Shown: positions 21,891 to 34,592 of the stretch, one piece after another
Layout: the number at the start of each line of letters is the position of its first letter
Numbering within the stretch: the stretch's first letter is position 1
Assembly (NCBI GenBank): GCA_951804985.1
Contig: OX638130.1
Span: 125,563,593-125,627,592 of the forward strand
Source of the DNA: Dryomyza anilis
Taxonomy: Eukaryota; Arthropoda; Insecta; Diptera; Dryomyzidae
Reading direction: 5' to 3'
DNA length: 64,000 bases
Translations under genes and position numbers: made by a program
The notes under the pieces: model-generated
Seen by the model: only the letters and a program-made list of their open reading frames with translations
What the model was told of the DNA's origin: nothing
The model's database searches: none

Positions 21891-23132
21891 CTGAGGGTAT
21901 TTCGAAGCAAAAATATGATTTAAATTAATTTTTGATCATTCTTTGAAGAATTTTTTAAATAAATTTTATAAAATAAATATATAAAAATATGGAATTTAAA
22001 TATATAATTTATAGAAAAATTTAAATTCAAAAAGTGCTGTTTAAATATGGCCTAACGCATGGTTAATAAACCTGGGGGGGGTTAAACTGCGCAAAAGTTG
22101 TTCATGTGCCACGTGTTCTTAACGACTTTTTCGCGCTTTCGTTCACAAGTAAAACCAACAACAATAATAAAATTTACAACATAAATTGAGCGCGAAAACA
22201 GACAGAGTCCTACATATGGAGATATTATGGGTATACTATGGGTGCCAAAAGTCAGCATACAACGTTTCAATTGTAATTCAGAGTTTTTCTTTTTTCAACT
22301 TTAAAAACTTTAAACATTATTTAAGATTAAAAACATTATTTACCATTAAAACAATTTAAAATATCAATTGAAGGGAGAAAAGAAAAAATTTTAACTATAT
22401 AAGGAATTTTATTTATATGTGAAGATTAATGGAATTATTTAATATTTTCTTTATAAAAAAATTTTCAAATAATGAAATCAGAATTTTTATTACTAATTGA
22501 AAAAATGTATTATCCTATAAGGGATTTGAAATATAGATGATCAAATAAAAACATAATTAAAAAATTTTTATATTTTTTTAAGATTTTTTTTTTTTGAAAT
22601 TTATAATGTCTTTCGAAATTAAAAGACTATTTTAGAAAAGGAAATATGGTGGAGAGATTCAAAGAGTTCCAAGAAAGAAGATAGTTTGAGGTATACGGAA
22701 ACATACAGATTTTTTACAGGTTTATCAATTTTTAAATGGATTTTAAAAATTTAATAATCAAAAAATCAAAAATGATTTTGTTTTTATAAATTTTGAGCAA
22801 TTTTGAGAAGATTTTTGAGATATATGGATTATATGAAATTTAAAATTTTTGGAAATTTTAATAAGATGTTACGAAATGAAGTATTTAAGTATTTTATAGA
22901 AATAAAAGATTTTGTGATTTACGGACTAACTAGCAGACCGATAGCAGAAATTTGTCCTATTAAGGTATACCTGATTCTTGAAAAATCTTCAAATTCTAAT
23001 CGATTTCTCTTCTTAAAATTTCAAAATCGTATAAGCTTTAAAAAAACCTAAAATTTCAAGCATCGTTTTTAAACTTCAAAAAGCTTTTGCGAAATTATAA
23101 AATAAAATTTAATAATAAAGGTGAGTATTTTT
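21891..23132. other. AT-rich DNA
   Basis: Strongly AT-rich with a GC-richer patch at 22070-22260 (CGCGCTTTCG, GGGGGG). No gene or repeat copy is identified. Confidence 0.4.
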
Positions 23133-24083
23133 CCCTAGTATAAATTTACCCGATGCGTCATCGGGAAATGATTGGGTTTTCGTTGGGTAGGCCCTATTAG
23201 AGAAAATATGATCATTGCCTTTGCTTGCCCTTATAATGCTTACCATACCAGGGTTTACATTATCTAAATAGTCAATGTTCCCGATCATAGCTACATTATT
23301 TGTTCCTCATAACGAAATTAGCATCAGACAATGATCGAGATTTAATGAGAGAAGCCCTATTATGCTCGGGCTCTGACAAGGCAATTGTCGGGTAAATAAT
23401 AAAATGGGGAATTGCCCGATCAGTACATGATCATGGACATTATGGGCCTGGTCATATCCCGATCATCCCAAAGAATGACATGATCACTTCATGACCATGG
23501 CCCTACTAAAATTTCTACTACCCTACCTAGTAGAAATTTGCCCTATGCGCCATCGGGAAATGATCGGGTTTTCGTTGGGTAAGCCCTATTAAAGAAAATA
23601 TGATCATTGCCTTTGCATGCTCTTATCATGCTTACCATACCAGGGTTTACATTATCTAAATAGTCAATGTTCCCGATCATAGCTACATTATTTGATCCTC
23701 ATAACAAAATTAGCATCAGACAATGATCGAGATTTAATGAGAGAAGCCCTATTATGCTCGGGCTCTGACAAGGCAATTGTCGGGTAAATAATAAAATGGG
23801 GAATTGCCCGATCAGTACATGATCATGGCCTGAGGTCAGTACATGATCAGGACACGCCGTACAAGGACATTATGGGCCTCGTCATATCCCGATCATCCCA
23901 AAGAATGACATGATCACTTCATGACCATGGTCCTACCAAAATTTCTACTACCCTAGTAGAAATTGTAAATGACAAGGAACTGATCATGGAATATTTTCCT
24001 TGTCATAACCCGATCTATAACATGACGAACATGATCTGGACATGATCATGTCTACCCTAATAGAGTAAATTTCTACTAGGGTA
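23133..24083 (+). mobile_element. M1 MITE cluster with 392 bp internal tandem duplication
   Basis: The outer ends CCCTAGTATAAATTTA and TAAATTTCTACTAGGG are inverted. The block starting near 23153 is repeated from 23545 with few differences. The second copy carries an extra 38 bp (GGCCTGAGGTCAGTACATGA..., about 23829-23867). The final part, 23953-24083, equals a single M1 unit in reverse relative to 15946-16053. GATCATG, GATCGGG and CATGATCA words recur throughout. No open frame is present. Confidence 0.82.
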
Positions 24084-24400
24084 GGGTTTGTTGGTTTTTT
24101 AATTACCTCAGTCGGATAATGCATCTCAAATACGTTTTAACACGAATCATCCTGACGGTTTTTGTTTTTCGAAATTTGAGTTGAAACTTCTTTAAATTAC
24201 TAACAGAGATCAGAAATAACTATTAACCTTTATTTCCATTTGGGTTTTCACTGAGAGATATTATTATTTAAAAAATATAAAGGTTGAGCGATATTTTCTA
24301 AAAAATGGTGATTTCAAACATTGCATTGTTATTGTCGTCTAAATTTTGTTTTTTTTTTATAAATTCTCAAACATTGTTGAATGACATTTTTTTTTGAAAA
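24084..24400. other. AT-rich spacer
   Basis: AT-rich transition into the tandem array, with first degenerate 'TTGTTGAATGACATTTTTTTTTGAAAATGG' elements near 24373. No other feature. Confidence 0.4.
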
Positions 24401-25870
24401 TGGTGATTTGGAACATTGCCTTGTTTTTGTGGCCCAACAATTTTTTTAAAAAATTTATTTTCGAAAATTTTCGAACATTGTTGTTTTTGGCGAATACATT
24501 TTTTTGGTATGTTGTTTTCGAACAGTGTGTTGTTTTTAACCCAAAATTTTATTTAACTTATTTTTTTTGAACATTGTTATTTTTGTCGAATACATTTTTT
24601 GTGGAAATATGTTGTTTTCGAACAGTGTGTTGTTTTTGTTGCCCAACAATTTTTTTAACAATTCGAAAATTTTCGAATATGGTTATTTTTGTCGAATACA
24701 TTTTTTTGTTGGAATATGTTGTTTCGAACATTGTGTTGTCGCCCAACAATATTTTGTAACATTTTTTTTTCGAAAATTTTCGAACATTGTTGTTTTTGTC
24801 GAATACATTTTTTTTTGAAATATGTTGTTTTCGAACATTGTGTTTTTTTGTCTCAAATTTTTTAAAAGTTTTTTCAAAGTTTTCGAACATTGTTATATTT
24901 GTCGAATACATTTTTTGTTGGAATATGTTGTTTTCGAACTTTTTATTGTTTTTTGTCTCAATTTTTTTTTACATTTTTTGTTGTTGTTTTCGAAGATTGT
25001 GTTGTTTTGTCGCCCAACAATTTTTTGTAACATTTTTTTTTCGAAAATTTTCGAACATTGTTGTTTTTGTCGAATGCATTTTTTTGTTGGAATATGTTAT
25101 TTTCGAACATTGTGTTTTTTGTCTCAAATTTTTTAAATCTTTTTTTCAAAGTTTTCGAACATTGTTATTTTTGTCGAATACATTTTTTTGTTGGAATATG
25201 TTGTATTCGAACATTTTATGGTTTTTTGTCTCATTTTTTGTTGTTGTTTTCGAACATTGTGTTGTTTTGTCGCCCTACAATTTTTTGTAACATTTTTTTT
25301 TTCGAAAATTTTCGAACATTGTTGTTTTTGTCGAATACTTTTTTTTGTTGAAATATGTTGATGTGTTTTGTCTCAAATTCGTTTACATTTTTTTTCGAAC
25401 ATTGTTGTTTTTGTCAAATAAATTTTTTATTGGGATATGTTGGTTTCGAACATTGTGTTGTTTTTGTCGCCCAACGTTTTTTTAACAATTTTCTATTTTA
25501 TCGAAATTTTTCGAACATTGTTTTTTTGTCATTTTTTGTTTTGAGCGTTGTTTTTTTGTCTCAAATTTTTGTTTACATTTTTTGTTGTTGTTCAACATCG
25601 TGTTGTTTTGTCCCCTAACAATTTGTTTTCGAAAATTTTCGAACATCGTTGTCAAATACATTTTTTTTGTTGGATTATTTTGTTTTCGAACAATGTGTTG
25701 TTTTTTGTCTCAATTTTTTTTTTACATTTTTTTTTATTTTCGAACATTGTTGTTTTGTCGAATACAGTTTTTGTTGGAATATGTTGTTTTCGAACATTGT
25801 GTTGTTTTTTGGTTCACATTTTTTTTTCGAAAATTTTCGAACATTGTTATTTTCGTCGAATAAATATCGT
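24401..25870. repeat. Tandem array, about 105 bp irregular units
   Basis: The motif CGAACATTGTTGTTTTTGTC followed by GAATACATTTTTTTGTTGGA and ATATGTTGTTTTCGAACATTG recurs near 24474, 24567, 24674, 24781, 24885, 25050, 25157, 25313, 25398, 25742 and 25840. Longer units add a CGCCCAACAATTTTTT block. Several frames on both strands stay open for 80-170 codons because of the repeat (F/N/C/V-rich). I do not call them genes. Confidence 0.88.
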
Positions 25871-27420
25871 ATGAATAAAATCATTATATTGAAGATTGTT
25901 TTTTTTTGCTGTGTATGAAAAACAATCATACATCTACTAAACATCTTTATTTTGAAAGGCATTTAAACAATTTTCAAAACCAGTATATAATATTATGTCC
26001 AGGATATTGAACAATTCAGTTTTCTACTAGACTTTTTCATCATTATTATAATTATCAATCGCATGCAGAGCAACATGATTTTGTGTTTTTTCTTAATTTA
26101 TTTGTGATTTTTATTCCACAGCCATTTTGTCGACGTCTGCAACATAAATGTGGCAACAGCTGCTGGTGCTGTTGCTGCTGCTGGTCATCCGCAAATGTGG
26201 CCAATTTGTTAAAGATTAAAAGACAATATTTTAAATACAGACACAGATTTTGCATATTTTTGAATAATTTAAATGTTGAAAATAAATAAAAGGTCCGGCA
26301 ATTATTTAGCACACCAGCACATAATTAGGCACACATCTCCTGCTGCCACGCTTTAAGCAATTTAATACGCATTTATTTTAATAAACTTTGTCCTTTTTTG
26401 TGAAGTTTTGGTTGTCTTTTTGTTTGCAACGCCTGTCCTGGCAACCAGGACACTGGCAATGCGAATGGCTGCTTAGCAACCTCAACATATGCTTGGCTAG
26501 CACAGTTTGGCTACTCTGGACATTGGATGCTGCATTCTATGCTGCTACTGCTTGGCAGGACACTGGAAGTACCATAAATCAGCACCGGACGCAGGATGGT
26601 GGCTTAGAAAAAAGGACACTGCCAGGATGCTAGGGTTACGAAATCAAGTTACACATTTTACACGCTTAAAACGCATGTAATTGGCTTTTAAAGCTAACAC
26701 AAGGATGTGCTGCCAAAAACAGGACAAAACAGGATATAGAGAAAAACATAAAAAACCTTAAAAAATATATATTTTCCACTGTGTGAAACAGCAAATTAAT
26801 AACAAGTGCAACAGAGTGAGAAAAACTGAAGTGTGTCCAAGAGAAGTGTGTCCTGTAATACGATGTCGCTTGGTCCTTGATCCTTGGCCAACTGCATGCA
26901 AAGGTATTATTTTTATCCATGTAGAGAAGCATGCTAATAAAAAGGATGTGCTTAGAGCTGACCAAAGTGCTGCTACTTAAACGGGGAGTATTAAATAAAT
27001 TCTTTGCGCTAATATTACAGTCGAATTTGTTTGGCTTTGTTATTGTCATGTCCTTGCTATTGTTTTTTCTGCATCAAAATCGTTTGTCAAATTTGACAGT
27101 TGTTATTCTCAACTGTCAATGAGCGCTCAAATTTCGAAAGTTTCGCAAAAAATTAACCCAATCCATGGTAACATTTTCGGCAAAGGCACAACGTCTCTAT
27201 ATGTTTGTGGAGACCGAGTGTGTACTTGGTTGTGTCAGCAGTTTCTCAACTATTGACAGTTCATCGTTGATTTTTTGGCATTCAAATCAAATGTATAATC
27301 GACATTTTTGATGGTTTTACAGCCGCATGATGTGCGCCAAAAACAAGTCACGTGACTCGTCGTTATTGTTATTTGGTATAGAATTTTTGGTGAATGCCCT
27401 AAAAACACTTTTCAGTTTTT
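25871..27420. other. Unique island
   Basis: 25871-26040 is AT-rich. From 26041 the sequence is unique and mixed, with CTGCTGGTGCTGTTGCTGCTGCTGG near 26158 and a repeated GGACACTGGCA/GGACACTGGA/GGACACTGCCA word at 26446-26630. CATG-rich and GTCAC sequence lies at 27150-27400. Frames are short and unrecognised. Possible regulatory DNA. Confidence 0.35.
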
Positions 27421-28140
27421 TTTTTGTAATATTACTAAAATTACAGCACATGACTATTGGAACAACTGAAATATTTTAAATATTCGCTATGACTAGGTAC
27501 GAGGGATTAGTAACAGCTATTGCCCTATGTAGAAATTAAATTTCAAATACATTTTGTAGTAAAAATAAAGTCAAATGCTTTTCAAAATATTCCTCAATAT
27601 AATCTTTTTGGAAGTTTACAATTTCGATATTAAATGCATTACCCAATGACTCGGTTGACTAAAAGAACCTTACCTCAATTACTAATACATTGTGTAGTAA
27701 AATCAGGTCAACTTAATACACATGTATTAAACAACTAAAAAATAGTAGAAAATTTCGAATTATCATCATTTTGAGCTTTCCAATTTTGACAATACAAACA
27801 TTACCCATAAACTCATTGTATTAGAAACGTTTGAAATATTTCCAAATATCATTATATTTGAAGTTTCCAATTTTTATATTGATGTTTATTACATTTTGTA
27901 ATAAAAGCTAATAAATAAATACTAATGAATTTAAAAACTAAAAAATAGTAGACAATTTTAAAATATCATCTTTTTGAAATATAATCTTTCATTACCACAA
28001 ATTCAAGTACAGTAAATAAAAGTGCGTTTAAAAAAAAGTAGAACATTTCCAAATATTTTCTAATATCATTTAATATCATGAATGCGCTTAATGATAGTTG
28101 ACTTTAAAACCCTTTTCACTATTTAATACATTGTGTAGTA
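27421..28140. repeat. Degenerate tandem repeat, AT-rich
   Basis: 'ATTACATTTTGTAGTAAAA' variants recur near 27548, 27690, 27890 and 28120, and 'ACTAAAAAATAGTAGA' near 27736 and 27938. 'AATATCAT.TTTTTGAA.TTTCCAATTTT' variants lie between them. The units are about 150-210 bp and strongly diverged. Confidence 0.55.
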
Positions 28141-29280
28141 AAATCATGTTTAATAAATGGCACTTCTATTTGTAACCACTCCCCGGTGTCGTTGGAAGGA
28201 GATAATTGACATCTTATAGATGCCTAGCCTATGTTTCCTATATCTGACCTGGTTGTGAGGAGTCCGAAATTGCGATTATCAGTTCCCGATCACGCCCCTA
28301 GTATAATTTTTGTCGTAACGTCATAACGCCCAAATATGGCAATATTGTCCAAAAACTGGAAACAAAAATGTCATTTCGCCCAAATTTTTTTAACGTGAAA
28401 AGTTATAACAATTAAAAAAAAATAGCAAAATAAATGAAATGATCAAAAAAAGTTGTCTTCGTATAAAAATTAAAAAAAAAAACATTTATTTTATTAAAAA
28501 TTTATTAAAAAAATATGTTCGAAAAAATGTTTTTTGTAATAAAAAAAATGTTCGAAAAAATATGCAAAATAAATTACTTGATCAAACAAATATTCGAAAG
28601 GAAAACATTTTTTTTGATCGAATTTTATTTTTTTGCAAATATTTTAAATAAAAAACTTGTGCGGAAAAAAAAATTATTTCTTCGAATTTTTTTTATAAAA
28701 AAAATTTCCTCAAAATTATATTTTTGAAAAATTAAAAAAACAATATGCAAATATATTCGAAAATAAATAAAAGAAATTAGAATTATTTTTTTCGCAAATA
28801 TTTTTTTTTGTTCGAAATTTTTTTTGCAAATATTTTAAATATAAAAATTGTGAGGAAAAAAATATTTCTTCGAATTTTTTTTTTATAAAAAAAATGTCCT
28901 CAATTTTTTTTTTCGAAAAACAATATGCAAAAAATTAATTTATCAAAAATATGTATTCGAATATAAATATAAACAAATTTCGAATAATTTTTTTTCACAA
29001 AATTTTTTTTTTAAATAATAAAAAATTCGATTGTTTTATAAAAAAATTATCCTAAAATTGTTTAATAAAAAATTCAAAATATTAATTGTTAAAAAATATG
29101 TATTCGAATATAAATAAAAACAAAATTCGAATAATTTTTTCCCAACATTTTTTTTTTCAAAATATTTTTTAAATAAAAAATGGTCCGAAAAAAATTTTGT
29201 AAAAAAATCGAAATGAAATATTTTCGAAATAACAAAAAATATAATCTAAATATCACATTAAATAAACGAATATAAATATT
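28141..29280. other. Short unique patch, then A/T low-complexity block
   Basis: 28141-28400 is unique and less AT-rich (CCACTCCCCGGTGTCGTTGG; GATCACGCCCCTAG) but unrecognised. 28400-29280 consists of A/T runs with loosely periodic AATTCGAAAAA and TTCGAATATAAATA words, possibly a very degenerate satellite. Confidence 0.45.
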
Positions 29281-29540
29281 TTGATTGATATTTGGTTTGA
29301 TGAACAAAATTCTTCAATATGATGCACATATATTTTGTGTCTTATGTCTTTGTTCATTAATATGATGAAACGTATTACAACACAATTGCCTAATACATAA
29401 AATAAAGAACAATTTTTAGTCATTGATGATGAATTCATAACATTGATGTTTTGTAGTAATCAATATTATGAATTGTTCATCAATACAATGGATTTAAATC
29501 ATGAAGAACGAAATTTATCAATATGAAGAAGGTTTTTTTG
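29281..29540. repeat. Possible small inverted-repeat element
   Basis: TTCTTCAATATGATG near 29309 and its approximate complement CATCAATA.AAT/CAATATGAAGAAGG near 29519-29532, plus multiple TTCATCAAT/ATTGATGA words, suggest a decayed palindromic MITE. The ends are not certain. Confidence 0.3.
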
Positions 29541-30000
29541 TGTAAAGTATTCCCTTGGCCGGTGTTTTAGCAGTGCCGAAATTAACGGACACCAAACGGA
29601 TTTAGGTATCTTAATCTAACTGATGGACCTACTGGACTCAAATTGTATTTAATTTTCAAGGAAATATTTTGGAAAATATGCACGGTTCCTTTTTGGTTTA
29701 CATTTAAATGCGTTTAACCCATCGAGCAGATTTCCTCGTATATCCCATGTGGACATTACATATTCGTGCCAAATTATTATGATTTATATCACATTATAAA
29801 CCACAGTTTATTATGTTTTGCAAAACCAGTTGATTTTGCGAGATATATCATTCTTGAATAATAAAATTTAATCATTGATCTTTATTTCTGGATTCACAGA
29901 ACGGAGTTCATACATTCAAATTAAAGAAGTTAGAAATTTAAAAACATGTTAAATCCATTTTCTAAAATACAAACAAGCCGCAAAATCATACAACTCTGCC
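29541..30000. other. Unique AT-rich sequence
   Basis: Unique-looking, AT-rich with moderate patches (GGCCGGTGTTTTAGCAGTGCCG near 29558). No gene or repeat copy is recognised. Confidence 0.35.
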
Positions 30001-32240
30001 GAATAGTTTCAGGTTTACCAAAAAGTGCTACCAGTCCGCCGAAACTTTGCCGAATTGTGGCCTTGAGAGGTTTTTAACGAACAACTATAGCATTACCACA
30101 GCCATAACCATCTGGAGTTGTTTTAAATTATATTTGCAATTGCAATTCACACGCCAAACATGCCGAGTACCGCCTACCGCCGAGGTAGAATGATAATCTC
30201 CAACGAAATTTTGGAAACATGCAGCGTAATCGAGCACTTGATGGGACACCGCTCCGACTGCAGTAAAAGCGGGCCACATAAATGAAATGCAAATTAGTTT
30301 ATAAAATGACTGACAAGCTGTTAAAATCATAAAGGAGACGATAAGGCAGCAGCAGATACTATTGTAAAAGGGGAAAATAATAGTGGCAAGGATATGGCAC
30401 AAACACAACAACAACAGCAGCAGCAACGGTATTAACACGAATACCACGATTACTATGCCACACAATGAAGGCACATAAAATTCCCAAAAGGGTATGCGCT
30501 ACAAAGAAGGACCGCCAAATACGCGAAAGGATGTGGCAAAAGGTATGCAAATAAACTGTAACTCACTCCTTTCGACCGACTGTCTCGCATTGATGGCTGT
30601 GTGGCAGTGCAACAGAGATGGCACGAGTGCCAAATCAAACGAACGAACGAACGAGTTAAATCGAACGTCGGACAGAGTCGGCATTACTGCTGACCGAGTG
30701 ATTTTCCGGAACGGGTTTAAACGATGTACACAGGCGGGCTCATAAAAATGCGATATGTAAATTGTACGATATGGCATTGAACTAATTTTCCTAAATCACC
30801 CAATCAACCAATAAAGCAATCAACAAACAACAAAAATGCTGCATTCGGTTAGCAACCATATCAAGGCGCAAAATAGCGCAGAGTAAAGGATGCCTTTGTG
30901 CTGGGCCGCAACGCACAATGGCAGCCGAATCGTTTGAGTGCGGTGCGAACAATAGCGGCGAAAAAGGAGTAGAACCACGCACAACGAACTCTACCTGCTC
31001 TCATTAGGTGAGCTGGTTTTAACCCTAAAAAGAGTTAAATCCTTGAAATAAACTGACAAGGTCATAAAGCAGTACACGCAGCTGGTGATCGCGTCCGACT
31101 GAACTCGAGCAATTAACAAAATGAGTAGGCGTACAACGAGGATCACCAAGGAACGATCGATCGATCGTTCGATTGACCCTTTCGCCTTTGTCAACCGGAT
31201 AATTGCTGGACGGACCGGACCGTTCGCCAAAGAGAACGAGCACGAAGTGTTTATTTGTTTGTTGTGCTGGCCGTGCTCGCCTACAAATTTGTTAATGGGC
31301 TCAGGACGTACGTACGTTCGTGCGAAACCTTAACCGAAACTCACACGACGATCTTCCGTGGAACCTTCGACCGTCGATGGTTCGAACGACGAGGATCAGC
31401 AGAGGAAACAACATGCACACGAAAGGATTAAATTAGCGCAAGCGGAACATGTTAATCCAAGATTTGTCACAAGAATCGCTACTTTGAGTACAGCGTGAAA
31501 CAAACACGCCGAATTCAACTGAATTTGTTGACAGATTCTGGCAGTGTTGGGCGTATTAACTAGTGCAGCAGTTATGGATTAAGCGCTGGAATCCAAGCGC
31601 TTAAAAATTGAGACTTTTTGACTTTTAGTACAGCCCACTTTTTCTGGCAAAGAGTTGGCAAAGCCCCGGGTACCGCCCTGTGCATGCAAAGTAATTAGTT
31701 TTGTTTGGCATCAACATTTGCCTAAGTTTCCAAGATAAGCGCCCATCTCGTCATGGTACGCATGTGGATTTTCGTTGTGGAATTTTGGTAAAAATCGAAA
31801 TGAAAATTGTTTTTTTTTTTCATCTTTATCTTAATTAACCCTTTTAACATCGATACGCTGTAGATTTTAATCCGGTCAGAGAGCACAAGCGTAAGTGAAA
31901 GGGTTACCATTACCATCTTAGGATGGTAAATATTTGATATTTTAATTAGCTTAAGCAGCGGTAATCCTGTCATTGGGATGCAAAACAGCGGTCAGTTGTC
32001 CAAATTCGCGTGATGTATGCCTTTTAATCATATGTGGAGATTAAGCAAGATAAGCTACGTATTGAGGATACAGACACAGCTACTCACGGCTCAATGAATG
32101 GAGGAAGAACTTGATGGGTGGGCGCGCTGGATGATGGTCCAGCGCGCTCAGGTCTTTTGCACGCATGTGGGAATTTAATTAAAAATTTCATTAAATGTGT
32201 GAGCACAGTCGAGAAACACTCAGTTTATTAAAATCCGTAG
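30001..32240. other. Largest unique GC-richer island of the window
   Basis: Repeat-free for more than 2 kb, with CpG-bearing words (CGAACGAACGAACG, CGATCGATCG, ACGTACGTACG). CAACAACAGCAGCAGCAACG lies at 30405-30430. Many short frames occur on both strands (longest minus 30085-30474), and none is recognised. A donor-like ATTAGGTGAGC is at 31005. The density of CG, palindromes and the absence of transposons suggest constrained sequence such as an enhancer cluster, promoter or first exon, which is inference. Confidence 0.4.
31151..31170. promoter_or_regulatory. Perfect 20 bp palindrome GAACGATCGATCGATCGTTC
   Basis: Every base pairs with its mirror. It contains overlapping ATCGAT cores, and ATCGAT is part of the fly DRE/BEAF-type sequence (TATCGATA), although the full DRE is not present. 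It is embedded in the unique island. A binding site for a dimer is possible, and so is chance from GATC repetition. Confidence 0.3.
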
Positions 32241-33000
32241 ACCGACACGAAAATCTCCCGTGGTCAGTTGTAATGAGCTGATATTTGGCAGAGTTTACAA
32301 TTAAAAAACGTAAACTGCAATAGTTATTTAAAAGGGCTATTGCAAAGGAATTTGGATATTATTGGAGGATATGGAAAGAATAAAGCCACTGGAATTGAGA
32401 TAAAGGATTAGAATAGACATTAGAAATTAGGTAGGATTAAGTGGAGCACTATTCAAAGGAATATTTGTAGCAAATTTGTGTGTTTTAAGTAACTTTGTTT
32501 CGAACCTAACCTTTTTTTCGACGAGGTATTATTTGCTGTTATGCCAAATGCGAATCAACGCGAAGAGACTATTTTTTAAATGGGTCTATTCGAATAATTT
32601 AGGGTAATAATAAAAAGCCATGGACTTTGCCTTAATTTCGTTATTAATAGAAAATAGACCAAGTTATTGGGCAAAAGAAAAATAAGCATTATGATATTTT
32701 AAGACACATTTTTAGCAATATATGGAGTAACATTATATAGGAATTATTGCAAATTTGAAAAAATTCAGTATGCCTTAACTACCTCTGTTTCTCAAACCAC
32801 CCCATTTTTTCGACGGGGTACTTTTCGTTGTTATGCCAAATCCGAATTCACGCGAAGTACATATTTTTGAAATGAGTATCTTCAACTGATTGAGGGTAAT
32901 AATTTAGAATATGAAAAAAAAGAGATACTTTACACAACGCCATCATTGCTTCCATTTTGAATAAGGAAACAATATATTTTGGCTTATCGGCCGTTCTAAT
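32241..33000. repeat. Unique DNA with a diverged direct duplication
   Basis: 32505-32620 and 32800-32905 share collinear landmarks: TTTTTTCGACGAGGTA/TTTTTTCGACGGGGTA, GTTATGCCAAAT.CGAAT, ACGCGAAG, and TT.AGGGTAATAAT. Spacing is about 297 bp. Function and family are unknown. Confidence 0.6.
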
Positions 33001-33640
33001 CAGTAATGAATATTTGATGCTTGTGTTGTGTGGACGACACAATAATAACACAAACGCATCACCACAGCGAAAAACCAGATACCCGTCGCTAGCTAGTACC
33101 AACCCCGTTCACCATGCATTCACCAATCAATGCAGTGAGTGCTGGTGCCGGAATTGTGAACCCTCTTGAAATGCCACACCATGTATCTCTATCTATATGA
33201 AACGTCTCGCGGCGTATGTCTCGACCTTGCAGGATGGACTTTTTAATGCGATTTTCCCATAATACATCAACTTATGACATACACTTCAAAACAGCGCTAC
33301 ACCAAAAAAAAAAAAAATGAAAGTAGATAAAAACGCATTAGGCCGCTGGGAATAAATACAGTGCTAGTGGCAGGGGCAACTCAGAGCAAATATACTACTT
33401 TATTTGGGCAACACACAGCAGCAACAATATGGCATTAGGGTTAATCCAGTAGAATCAACGATTTTACATGTAACCGAATTGATGAAATATGTATGAGTGA
33501 AGTATATGGCGTATATAACTGCGGGGGCTACTTGAACAACTCAAAAACAACAGCATAAAAATCGTAACAAAACAAGCACTTCGCAAACAAACAGGGAAAC
33601 CGTACGCTTTAATGGGTAACGAAAATAATACGCATTTGAT
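33001..33640. other. Unique sequence with a TATA-like word
   Basis: Mixed composition. GTATATAACTGCGGGGGC at 33511-33528 resembles a TATA box, followed by an A-rich, CAACAACAG/AAAACAAC leader-like stretch to 33600. Without an initiator match or a downstream frame it stays a weak promoter candidate. Confidence 0.25.
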
Positions 33641-34592
33641 TTTGATACTGTGCCATAAAGGGCAGATATATTGACCGATGAAACGATAGAACTGATTTTA
33701 TCGGAAGATGTTGCAAGTATCGAGATATCGAAATAACAACATGCATGAGAATTATATGGATTATATAGTACTATTTACTACTACTACTACTACTATTTAC
33801 TTTGGAAACTCTATTCCATAAATCCTGCACATACTGTCCAAATTAATGCATTTTCAGTTACTTCAGAGCTTTTGTAACATCTTCCTTAGAGTACATCAAA
33901 TATGAGTACTCTCTAGATTCCCGAATTTTGGAAACCATATATCTCCTGCAAAGAATATGTCTCAATCAATACATTTTCTGTAACTTCAGAGTTTTCGTAA
34001 CATCTTCCTTAGAGTACATCAAATGTGAGTGCTCTCTAGAAACCATAATTTTCTTTTTAAAATCCCTCATTAATAATTTTTGCTTTATAAGTGAATATGT
34101 GGTTTGTCGATGAAGAATATGTTGAAAGGTATACCGACGGAACTCATGTAATCGGAGGAGTTACTAAAAATCGAGATATCGATAAGTTATATTCATGGGA
34201 ATTATAAGGATTCTGAGTTATCATTTTTAATATGAAAGAGGTAAATAGTAATTTGGAATCAAAATAATTCCGATATCTCGATTCTTGTTACTTGAAACTG
34301 CAAAATAATACAGATTATTCTTCGAGCACATTTTATGAGTAATTTATAGATTTCCAAAAGTACTTTATATGATCCTCCATTTATGATTTTTGATTTAGAA
34401 TAGACGGAAGATATATTGGCCAATGGAACTGTGTGGAATAAATGGTGAAATTGGAGTATAATTTTTGAACACAAACATATGGAAAAGAATAATATATATT
34501 ATACAGATTATTTATCATACATAGATGGATAGTAATTTCGAAGTCTTTTTTACGGTAAATCTTTATTTGTCCTAGTTCTGCCACTTTTATTT
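33641..34592. repeat. Diverged repeats flanking FB2
   Basis: 'GATATATTGACCGATGAAAC' (33665) resembles 'GATATATTGGCCAATGGAAC' (34410). 'CATTTTCAGTTACTTCAGAGCTTTTGTAACATC' near 33850 is repeated near 33972, followed each time by TTCCTTAGAGTACATCAAAT. 'CGAGATATCGA' recurs near 33720 and 34173, and its complement near 34270. A (CTA)n run lies at 33777-33797. These may be arms of a larger FB2 element. Confidence 0.55.

Noticed and set aside
24787..25290. 167-codon Phe/Cys-rich frame and neighbours on both strands
   Set aside because: By-products of the tandem array. Multiple frames of both strands are open at once.
28180..28290. Possible LINE zinc-knuckle remnant
   Set aside because: Frames contain stops and the Cys/His pattern could not be seen clearly. 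Left as unique sequence.
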